A stretch of 64,000 bases of DNA from Monarcha castaneiventris obscurior (Eukaryota > Chordata > Aves > Passeriformes > Monarchidae): contig JAMPIT010000566.1 in assembly GCA_026261815.1 (NCBI GenBank), positions 31,893,001 to 31,957,000 on the forward strand, given 5' to 3'. The notes under the pieces are model-generated. The model had not been told where the DNA came from. It was given only the letters and a program-made list of their open reading frames with translations, and made no database searches. The position numbers and the translations under genes are program-made. This document shows positions 37,001 through 49,000 of the stretch, in pieces. Numbering within the stretch: the first letter of the stretch is position 1; each line of letters opens with the position of its first letter.

Positions 37001-40000
37001 ACAGGATCAAGGGGAGATCGATGAGACAGCCTATGAAATGGAAAAAGCAAAAAAATCACTGTCTAAAGTGATCCATCGCAATTCAGCTGCTCATCCAGAG
37101 CTCACCGTGCTTCAGCATTGCTAATGGCAGGAGCACCAGCTATGATGGCAACACTCTGGGAGCCAGAGCGGCAAATACTCAAGACAATAAAGCCTTTTGG
37201 AAAAGTAGGAGAGATTTTGCACTTTCATTGGAAGATGAATAAATTTAGGTCTGCAAAACTTAACTACCCTACACTCTCCCAGGATTCCCAAGTTATCTTT
37301 TAATATAAATCCATATGAGGTTACAGGGATACAGATACTTTAACAACAAAAAATTTGAATGGGGTCCAAAGTAACTTTTTTTGTCGAGGGCAGCTGTATG
37401 AAGCTGTATTACACAGACAATACATTTCCAGCTTTTTATAGGATACACTGGACTTACAGTGATCCCTGAATACAGTTTGCAGCAGCGTAATCAACTGAAA
37501 TGCATTGTTTAACTGGCCTGAGTTAACAAAACACCCCCCCAGAGCTGCCATTTGTACGAACACTGTAATAAGGAGGTTGCAGCTGAATTGCCAGGTTCCT
37601 TCCAACTGCGTGGCCTGAAAACCCATCTGCTTACAAAGCTGGGAAATGTAAATCGGAAACAAACACAGCTTTTAACTGCGCTATAATGGTAATGGCAATC
37701 CATACCAATTCATTACTTCAGGGTGATGGCATTAAGCTGTCTCCATTAATGTGCACTTCATACAACTGTGCAAAACACAAGCCATTAAGACAACGCTTAA
37801 TGGAGCGGCCAGCACGGCACGGCGCAGGACAGCCACGGCTGCTGCGGCAAGGCGCTACACGGACAGAGCCTTTGAACGCAAGGAGACAGCTGGCAAATGA
37901 GGACATCACATCACATCTTCCCACCCAAAACATTCCTCACCAAGATCAGCAAGTCTCCAGCCAGCACATGAGGCAAGTTTATTTTTATCCCCCTCCCTTT
38001 CCCACTAATGAATGAGTTGCAGAGCAGGCACTTCCGTGAGGCACTGGGGAATAATATGCATCCGATAATTGAAAGATTTCCCATTTCATAAGTGAGAAAC
38101 TCTTCTTTTAGAGAGTCACTAGCAAGTGCCCTAGTCAGGCTTAAGCAGCTATCAGCATCAAAATGACTTACGAAACACCACTTTGCTAACTGCAGACAAG
38201 ATTTAATTGTATAGAAACAAGCCTGGGAAGCTTTTATAGTCTACCCACAGCTGGAGTCCACTCAGTAGGAACTATCTTCATGACAAAAATACTGCCAAAT
38301 GAACAAACTCTGCAGCTCAGCAGTAACAGGCCAAACAAAATCCAAATGCACACTTATCAGAGGAAATCATCTCTGGGTTTCATTTTATCACAGAGGTCCA
38401 GAGCTGAGTTCAGACACCAGCCCTCGCAGAGCAATCCTCTGCTTTGGGGAATCTGCCTGAGAGCAGCTCACATGCAAGAGCAGCCATACACGTGAGGCTG
38501 GCTCGCCTCTGCAGCATCTGCTCCCAGGTCAGGCCCAAACCTCCCAGAGTTAATCCAAGAAATGCATGCACCTGGTGCAGGATTAGCCATGAAAGATTAT
38601 CCAAGAGTAACCATGCTCTGACCCAGCAGACAACACACACATGGTCACAGCCCAGCACAAAACAAACCACCACACTCCTAAAGCAGGAGACCCAACACCT
38701 GATCATTGCTCAGTGTAGAGGATGACCACCTAAATCATGCTGATCCCACAGACTGCTTTGCAGAAGATCTTATCAAAGACAGGAAATAAAAACAGCTGGA
38801 AGCAAAACCAAGAGACTGACAAGATCCAAAAGAAAAGCTGTTGGTTTCAGAAAATGGGAGCAGCCTGACAAAACTAAAAACTGGTGTAGACCCAGGACTG
38901 ATGTTTAATACCCCATACCGCCAAGCCAAGTTTCCAGGCCACTGGCAGAACATTTGCCCTGAGGAGTTTGTTGGATCCCTTACCCAAGCACATGACAGTA
39001 TCTGCCACTAATCCACAGACCCTCGAACATGAGGCAACAGTGGGAGACCCCCTCTCACCTCTCAACAACTGGCAGCTTCACAGATTGTCTTTGTGGCCAT
39101 TCTCTTTGTCTTCCTCTGCAGTCCAAGTGAAAAGGCATCACAGAATTTGGGTGGCCTTCATTTTCTCAGTGCAGAGCAAAGCCAAAGGACACCCTTAGAG
39201 GTGTCTAAAGCAACCACATTACTTTGGGCACAGAAAACTGCCCAAATGTGGAACTGCAGGAACTACTCACCTTGACCCCGAGACTAAAACAGGAATCAGA
39301 GAGACTTTGGTACACCTGGAAATAGCACACAGCCAGCTTGCAAGCACATGAAGCATCCCAAACCAGCATGTTTCCAAGAGACAGCATCCATCCATACATA
39401 GTCATTCTGCACCCAAATTGACAGCAGAGCTGCACAGCCTCCTGCCAGAGGGCAACTAACTGCAGGATACAACCTCCCTGCAGTGCTGGGGCTGCCAGAC
39501 CTCCCCCCCAGATCCCACTGTGAACCCTCTTTATGAGCAGATTAAAGCCATGCCTAGCCTGAGCAATACAGCTGATTTTATGATTTTAACAGAAGACTAA
39601 AACAGTACTGGTAAGAGCAGCTTTCAAAACCAGCTACAGTTTGAGGCTCATCAAGAACTAAGATACGCTTACCAAGCTTCCCAAAGAAGCACTGAAGCAA
39701 AGCAGAGGATTTCTGAAAACAATTAGAAAGCTTTCCAGGAAGCCTTTATGTTCTCTCTCTATAACTCCAAGTCAGCAACTATCTTCACACAGTACAACTG
39801 AAACCCCAGAATGATGTTTGCCTAGCTCATGTTCACAAAATAACTTGCTAATGCTCTGATGACAACTGCAGGCTGAAGGCCTGTGAACTCAAGCTGACAA
39901 AAATAAGTAGTATTAAAATAAGTTCAGCTCCAATTTTCTGCTAGTTTCTACTTTCCATATGGCCAAAACACTGAACTGTTCAGCTGTATACCCACTTCCA

Positions 40001-43000
40001 ATGAAACAGTGTAAAACGATTTAAATATGAAACTGTACAGCACAAACACACATCACTGCATCTCCCCTTTCAATGGCCATTTTGTGCAAGGCATCACTAG
40101 AACCTTTTGTGTAACTCAGCAGAATAAAAACATTTTTTGTCCTCAGGCTGGCGAGCAGCAGTTGCCATGGAGGCAGGTTAATAACAGCCCAATGATTTGC
40201 CCAGAGCTGCCTGTGATCTTGGCTACAGATTTAACACACTCTCAGAAGGAGGCCAGCTAAAACAAAGACTGAGATTATTCTCTAGGGAATGAATGCTATT
40301 AAACACACACACACACACAAATATTCTTGCTAAAGGACAAAAATAAAGAGAAGAGAAAGAAACAGGAACCGGCTATTCTTTTAAGCTCCTGGAAGCTATC
40401 AGTCACAGGAAATTGGTAAAGGATGAACCTACATATGTACATAAATAGGCAATTGGTTGCTCAATGTATGAAGAACAATTATACAATCTGCCCAGCAGTG
40501 TACAGCCTACTGCATATATGCAGGGGCTTAGCCATTCCATTTCCCGTGCCAAATGGTGATTGTGTGGCTAAACCTCCATTGGTACTTTAAGTACAGCTTT
40601 AAGATTTAAACTCAGAACGGCAAGGTAATAGAGAAATAATGGAAAGTGGTTTTAAAATAAAAATAAAAAAAGAAAAAGAGGCAGTTCTTGGACTTCATCC
40701 TACTAAGGTCAAATCTGTGCTTTGGAAATTACAAAAGACAATGCAATAGGATCAGGTAGCTTCCTTGATTATTCCTAGGGCTTGATCTAGGAAGATCATA
40801 CATCATTGAAGCCCAGACTTAAAAAGCTGGGACAGGTAGATGTTCTCAAAGCCATGCCTCAAAGCGAGGCATGGAAACCATGATGTAAAGAAGGAATATC
40901 CACACCTCCTGGACAGAAAACCAGCCTATTGTCTAATGTTCCAAACACCTCCTAGGTTGAACGAGTGCCTCAGTGCATCTCAGGTACTAACCGCTGGCCC
41001 ACAGCCAAGGTCACTATGGAACAAAAAACCAAGGAACCAAGAAAACCTGAAAGGAGCTTTGAAAAGCCTTCCCTTCCAGGGAACTAAACCTCCAGGATCA
41101 TGTGGCTGTCTGTCCTGAGTTAGTTCCCAATTCCTCTTCCTTATAAGTTTGGTTTCTTCCTCTCACATGAAAGATAAAGCAATGGGCATCATTTTCTCCT
41201 CACCACTCACTTCCTGTAATTGTGCAACGCATTTTAAGAAATCCTGGCCTGTCAGACACCAGCCCAGTTAATACACAGCAGAAATTGCACAGCATGTTCC
41301 ACCACAGAACCACAATCTCTGTTGGCTTCAGCACCACAGCTCAGGGAGCACATGGGGAGGAACTCTTTTAACAAAAAGAAGGTTGCAAGAAATCCAAGGG
41401 AAAAAAAGCACTAGATAACACCTCAAATGAAAGCACTAAAGAACACCTTAAATGGAGCTGTCACTTATAAATCGGGCTCATTACTACACATCTGCAGGAG
41501 CCTAGTGTTAGTAACATTACTCCCAATTCATAAATAAATGTAACAAGACAACTCAGTACTTGATATTCACCTCCTGCTTCCCCACTGCTGAAGATTACCC
41601 AATACCAAGCATGAATAATACCCTTGAAGTCCTAAATCACCATGGATTTTTGTCAGAAAATGAACTTTATGTCAATGAAAGCAAATGCCAATTTTACTGT
41701 CTGCCACCCACCATATTTTTTAAAATTTCCATTCTGAATGGCTTATGCTTGCTAGGATGTACATTTTCCTACCTGCTGCATGATTGGCAGCCATGGGAGA
41801 AGCAGTGAAGGATGTGGGAATAGACTAATACCTCAGAAGCAAAATTGGAATTTACTTCTTTCTTCTCTGCGTGAGACCAAGCCAATATCTGGCAATAAGA
41901 CAACTCCTCACATCTGTCACCCACACCTGCAGCCAAGGGTCAGTGGCAACAACACAGTAAGATAAAATATTTAACCTTACAAGGGTAAGTTTAAAGCCTG
42001 TGACAAATTTCTCTCCACACTTCAGTAAGGGTACTAAAATAAAAAGGCTCTGCATTAAATCACGTGGAAGTCTTTGTTCAAGCTCTATCCTTACCCATTC
42101 CTGCTCACCTTAAATTTTGCTGATTTACAGAACATGACACAAGGCTAAAACTGCTGTTACTACTTAGAATAAATGTTCACTCGCCTCACTTCTGGATTAA
42201 CATTAAACAGACTAAATAAGTGATGAGCTCAAATATAGAAAATCCTTTCTTCTCCTCCCACAAACCTCTTAAGGCTCTTCCACAGAAAACTTCCTTTCAA
42301 GTTCAGTATTTACTAATTTTGCCTTTTTGTCCTACATAAATAAGAAGTTGTGAAATTAACTTATATGGAATTTAACTCATGAGAGCCAGTAAACTTAATG
42401 TAAGTGCACTTTAGTCTAGCCAGGTTGATAATCTCCCCACTGTATTTGCATTCCCCTCTTCCAGGGCTGTTAATCAATAACTCCTTCCTGGCCAGCAGAG
42501 TCCCTGTGATGAAGGGGACGTGATCTTTGGAGAACACAGCCATCAGGGCTGCCACAAAGGATCAGACCTGAAATGCAGCAAGACATCTCTGATATCCTTC
42601 AAAGTGGCCAGCACAAGATGCTACTTTCCAGTAGAAACCTGTGACATCTGGGGTGGTCTGATCCATCCAGTAAATCTCATCCCAGGCTCTACTATTTAAG
42701 AGCTACCTGAAGAATAGCTAGCTCCTTTCCAAAGGTCATCAGCATTAATTGTAACTTCTCCAGTTATTCTTGATACAGATACAAGATACTTGGTTTCAGC
42801 ACTGTCATACAGCTAGTTCCTCTCTTCTGAGAACGTATTTTATTCTCTGTTATCCATAGATGCTTCCATATTCTTGTGTAGAAGAGAATGAAAAGTCCTT
42901 GCTCACACCTCCTGTGCTGGAAACCAACACAGAGAAAGCAGGAGAATCAGTGCACACTAAGAACAAGCATCTCACAGCCTGGAGGAACCATTATCAGACC

Positions 43001-46000
43001 TTTTTTCAAATGCACAAAGCACCAAGTATCTCTGTGGTACTGTATGAGTAATGATGATAAGTGGCTCCTGAATTTGTCAGCAAAAATACAGTAAGCACAG
43101 GTTTAAAATCATGTACATCTTTTTTCTACTATGATTAACAAAAAACCCCACAAACAAACAAACAAACAAACAAGCCCAAACAAACCAAACAGTCTTTCAG
43201 AGGTTATCAATGTTCATCCACAGCAAAAGCTATTTTTTTTCCTCTCACTAATGAAAAAAATATGTTCAAATAGGAGAAAAGGCTGTTTGACCAAGGCAAG
43301 ATTTGTTTCTTCTGGATGGTGTTAAATGATACAGAGAAGACTCTAAGAACAGATAGCAGTAGTCATAACCCTTTTTTTTTCCTCTCCAAATGTCTTCTTC
43401 CCAAATCAGCAATTCTTATAGGAAAAAAACTGCACTCCCATTGCAGGAACCAAACCTGTTCCATGCAAAGACAGATGATCTGAATGGGTTTTTTACATGC
43501 CTTATCTAGTTTACCTTCTTCAAATTTAGTGAAATACACACACTCCCCCATCTATATAACTCCAGCCTCTGCAAGGCTCATTAAGCTCACAGGTGTTCTG
43601 AAGTCATCTTTTTCAGACAGTGAAATCTGCTACAATAGAATAGGAATCCCTACATCCATAGTTATCGCAAGTGCCCATCCCAGGTGTTTGCTGTGTGAGA
43701 GGAAGGAGTCAGACCTGCACAGGAAGAACACTGCTGTCCCATGAGATGGTGGGATGAGAGAATTGCTCTTGTCCAGCTTTATCGCTTTTGGACAAAGGTC
43801 AGGCAGAATTTTATTTGAATTCATGTCTTCTCTGTTTTACTTTTGGCCCATGAAACAGTGGAATTCACAGCAGAAGAAAAATATCTAATTTATATTTTGG
43901 AAAAGGCCTTACTTCAAACAGGTCTCAGTGAGAATTCTTGAGGAGGGATATTTCTTAGCCTTAAGATACTTCTGCAGGAAAAGAATAAGGTGGTGATTTA
44001 AAAAAAGAGACTTCTCACATAAGGGGCAGATCAGGCACTATTGATATAAGCTTTGGCATTATTTCTCCTGGAGACTTGTTCTAGTATTTTACTATCCAAA
44101 ATAACCCTCGGGATTCAGTGCAGCCTGAGGATGTGGAAGCGCTCATTGGCATGCAGAACTCCAAGTTCAAACACATTGAACCAGCAAGGGTAGCTGCTGC
44201 TCCAAGCTGGGGCTGTAACTCTCAGCTGACACATCAACAACTCACTGCTCAACAGGCCTGAAGTCCCTCCTTCCTTTCTGCCCTTGCCCTGGCCTCCCTC
44301 CCCTCGCTTCCCTTATTTTTGTCTCCCTGGAGAAATGCTCAGGAGGGTCAATATGCAGGAACTGCTGCTTCTATAGGTGCCAGCCCAGGCAATAATTTTG
44401 GACAAACTCAAGGTAGAGAGGTAAAAGAGATGAAGCAATGAGCAGACTGCCAAAGATATCCAAATGACAAGCTCAGTGTGGAAATACAAAGGCACCTAAG
44501 CATTTCAGTCCCATGGGCGACTTCCATAGCTCTGTGAAAATCTGTAAGGACATTTGGGTTTCCTTGATCCAACCATCCTCCAGACCCACCTCTAACTTGG
44601 CTGACATGATTTTTAAACCTGACTTTTACTTTAATCAAAGGTGAATATCTTACCTGGAAGACTGGAGTTGAAACTCTTAGCTCCACCTTTCTGCCAGCTG
44701 TAACTCACCTCACCCTCCACCAGCCTTCAGCACTCAGCAGGAGAACAAGACTTTTGCCACACTGGATTTCAGCCACCGCTATCGACCGCTTCCCCAGTTG
44801 ACTCCTCCCTAAACTATAAAGAAGCAAACAAGAAACACAACCTCTCTCTCCCTAGAGCTGAGGGCCAAGCCCAGTGTGTGTCTGTGTGTGGGGGTGTGGG
44901 GGTGTGTGTATTCCAGCATGGCAGATCTCAGATTCAGAAGGCAAATTCTCAATTTAAGAAGTAACTGAAGATGCAAAGATCTTCCCAGACATTTACCCAA
45001 CTATGGAGCAAGAGGAGTTACAAGAAACCTGAACTGTAACTGCAGAAGCCCTTTGCCCTGCAACAGCTTTCATGCAGGTATTTCCCCAGCGGAATCCTTA
45101 CCACACCATTCCCAAAACTTGAGCTTGTTTCAGCAAAGGAGCAGTAAGGCTGTTTCAGTGAGATACTCCACATTCACATGCCCTTATGTACTCACAGAGC
45201 AGCTGAAACACCTCCCAGCATCTGGGGAAGCAAGATTCAGGGAAAAAAAAAAAAAGATTCCCATAAAGCAAACAACACCCACCCACCCAGCCAGCCTGGA
45301 ATAGTGCCTACAGCTAAGCTCATGTCAAACAACTATTGCAAAGTTTCTCTTTCTAGAGAAAAGATGGTACTTTGCTTTCTGGGAAAAAAATTGTTTTAGC
45401 ATTTTGAAAGGCTCATTAAGCTTGCAGGTGTTCTGGGGATGTCTTGGCTCCAGCACTGCTGTGAATCTCCCACACTGACTCTTCTCTTGTTGCTCAAGTG
45501 ATGAATTCAAGCTTAAATTAGGGAAGTGAGATCATGTTGTACATGGAGACCCTGGGAGAAGAGGTGGATGCCATGAGGACTGCCACAGAGGTGCCCTCAT
45601 AGTGATGTCCATTTGACACTGGCAGAGGAGACAAGGCACCCAAGAAATCACATGGCTCATCAAAGCAGCAGAGAGGGTATTTCAGCACAGCAGCCAGTGC
45701 CACCCAGCAGTGGGGAGCTGTAGGCCAGTGCTGAGGGGAGGCATCCTGTAGCAGCGATTTGTGTTGGGACTGAAGTGACATTTTCCCTCCAATCCAAGGG
45801 ACAGGAGCAAAGACCAGCATTTTCACAGTGGCTAATCCATCATTGGCAGGTTGGTTTTACTCAAGACCTGTTCAGAGAGGTTTAATTGCTGCCCAAAAGA
45901 CTTTTAATTTCTTTAAGTGCAGCCATTTAAAACATCTTCCCTCAAACTGGCATTTCTGGGCTCTGGTGGTGGGGGGTTTTTTACCCCATCAACAAGAACC

Positions 46001-49000
46001 CTTTCATCCTCAACTCCTCCATGACAGGCACATTTACCTACATGTTAGCTCAGAAAGATTCCCAAGGCAGACTGAAAAGGGTTCAGTTGCCTAAACAAGG
46101 GTTTCTAGCACCATTTTAGGTGCCAGACTCCCAGCTGCTGTAACAGAAGGCTGTGCATCTCCGTGTCCTGGCTCATCTGTGCCAGCACATATGGACATGT
46201 CTCATCACTGGGGACAGCTGAAGGGGCCCAAGACCCTGATAACCAGGGTCTAGCCTGCTCCTTCCATGTCCTTCACAGCCCAGGCAGGCAGCATTCATAA
46301 TCTACCACTCCTTCCTGAAGCATTTCTTTTGTGTGTAAAATACCCCATGTGCACTAAACGTGACGTTAGGAAATGTCTTCTGGCAGCCCCAAACCTGTCA
46401 CCCAGGTAACTTCTCATAAAATATGGTAAAAATTACTATTGATACTGAAGATAGAGATCATAATTTGTGAACTAAGTATTTGGGGGGAAAAAAGGCAATT
46501 TGAAATACACAAACATTTGAATCCTAAAGCACAAGAGTATGAAAATATAATGGAAAGGGGAAGGATGAGGCAGCAAGCTTTGGTGAATATCTCCCTGCAT
46601 TGCTATTAAAGTCTGATGCGGAGGCAGGCGTCTCCAGCAAACAAGCTGTCAAGCAGGCTTCAGTCAATCAGCTCCATAAAGAGAAGAGGATTCTGGATAG
46701 AGCTAGCTGCAAAGGCTGTCTCTGAGCGTATATATCCCTTGCTGTGCTATCCATCAGTCAGACTGGAATTTTCTAATGCGATCAATCATAGGCTTGATTT
46801 CAGGTGCCTTTCTGAGATGCTGCAAAACTCAATTCTCCCACAGACCCTTAAAATAAAGCTTCAGGAAAACTATATAGGATCTTCTTGAGGTCTCAAGCTA
46901 GACATCGAAAGGACAGGCATGTAGAATCACCAAACAATTTTTACAGCCTCACCTGAAATCCTCCTTTAGACTCTGACATACGCACTTAGTGCTTCTAACA
47001 AGGGAAAAATTCAAACCAAACCACAGATTGATGCCTAGGAAGCACATTGTAGGATACCAGTAAGTCAGATGTGCTGTCACTGCTTTAGTGCCATTTCTGC
47101 ATTTGTGGCTGATGAGTCTGATAGATTCATCCACATAAACCCCCATACTATTTCATCTCATCCGTAAACAGTTTTGAAGCAATTGGGAGCACAGTTAAAA
47201 GGAAGCTGTCCCTCACTACCCATTATTGTCTTTCAAGCATTAACAATGAAATTCAAATTTATGTCAAGTATTCATACAAAAGAAGTAGACTCCTTACAGC
47301 CTTAACAAACAAAACAAGAAAAACAGAGGAACGTTTATCTTAAATTGTTAGGACTACTGCAAAGCATTAAATTTATGCTACTACCATTTCTGAACTCTTT
47401 ATTTCCCTTTCACCCAGCCCTTTATTTACCTTGAATCCCCAAAGGACTAATATTGCCTCTCAATGCTGGCACATGATGGTACCGGTGTGGCCTTGAACTC
47501 CTGTACATCCAGTGGTACCTGCCAATTTCCATTTCTGGTCTGGTGATCACTGCCAATTTTAGGTGGTAAAAAGTCAGTGTCACCAGCAAGTTTTAGTTCA
47601 GTACTTTCAGTCATTTAACTTTAAAAACAAGAGCTCAAAAAACACACTGTAGTTTCAGAACTGAAAAAACATAACCTTACAGACTAAAGGAGAGATTAGG
47701 AGGGATGATCAACAGGGAAATGCTCACACAAGTGTTAAAAGAATAGCTGAAAGTCCACCTAGGATTTGAGTTAAAACACATAGGGAAGGGCTTTCTATTC
47801 CTTATCCCCACCCCCTCTAACGTCTCCCTCTCTTTGTCCATGACAAAAAGCTCTGCTCCAGAAGTAAAGGAAGGTAAAGTCATAGAAAATCACATTACCT
47901 GTTTTTAAAAAAGACTCTAATGCTGTCAAAGAAAAAGGTTATTGCTTTATGTCAAGGTAGGGCAAACGCAAAGGTTTGCTCTGATACTTTCTTACATTAA
48001 AAAAATAAGTTTGTGGGCTTTATTTCACATAGGCTCTGCTCACATCCAAAAATCTGGACCAAGTGTGTTAAAAACTATTTGTTCCAGGTTCATGACCAAG
48101 AAGAGCAGTCCGGCTTCTCCTTGTCTTTTCAGAGGAAGCCCAGCAACAAGACCCCACATGTGGTAACTCACCTCACCCACTCACACACTCTTTGCACACT
48201 CATTGGCACAGGGTTTCTGTGCCCCTGAAAGAGGCCACTGGGGAAACAGCATCAAACCACTTTGGAGCCTACATGTCCCCCACTGGTACCCCTATGGCCT
48301 TGTCAAAGCTGTCAGGGTGAGACAGCTTTTATTCCAACTGCACCAGAGTCCCCCTCTGCAGTGGCTAACTGAGAAAGCAACCATCATTTCTGGCTGAAGC
48401 AAATCCAATTCAGCAGCGTTTGGGCACGTGGAGAAAGTGAAGGTTGTGGGGATGAAAACCCCATCTACTGTAGACTAGATTAGAGACAAATTTCAGGGGG
48501 TAGGAGAAGTAGAAATGCCATAAATTTCTAGCCTGTGAGGGGCTCGGAAGGTCCTGGACCTGGTCCCTCTCTCATGTGGTTTTGCCGCTTGTGCAATGAG
48601 AAGTTTGGCAAAGCCATATTTGCATATGTCAAGAAGACAAAAAAAATCTTGGCCTTGAATCCAAATGCTGGATCTACAGATTTAAACCGAGAATTTGTTC
48701 ATCTTCTTTATCAGCAAATGAACTTCAATACTAAAAGAGTCTTTTGGTTTTTGTACATAAATTTAGTATCAATAGCCCTCTCTAAAGGATACTTTGTGGC
48801 TTGGTAATTTTCCCCTCTCTGCATCTCACACAAACCAGCAAGAAGTTAACAGTAAACCTTCCACAGAAGACATTATTCTGTGTTGTATGGCTTACTCTTC
48901 CTCTTAGGAAAGACAATTTCCACATCTTATAAGCATAACAAAATTCAAAATGTGTTGAAAGTACTGTTCCAAAATGACTGCACACTCTCAGGATGATATC

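Larger units (their letters stand above)
36767..47429 (-). other. GPM6B large intron (between the cassette exon and the TM1 exon)
   Basis: Sequence of 10.7 kb. I see AC, CAAA and GT simple repeats, an A run near 45243 and a 28-bp near-repeat pair (43573 and 45408). Most short frames here overlap others. No coding exon was recognised, although an ATGG followed by gtaagg on the minus strand at 42089-42098 was noted. Confidence 0.6.
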
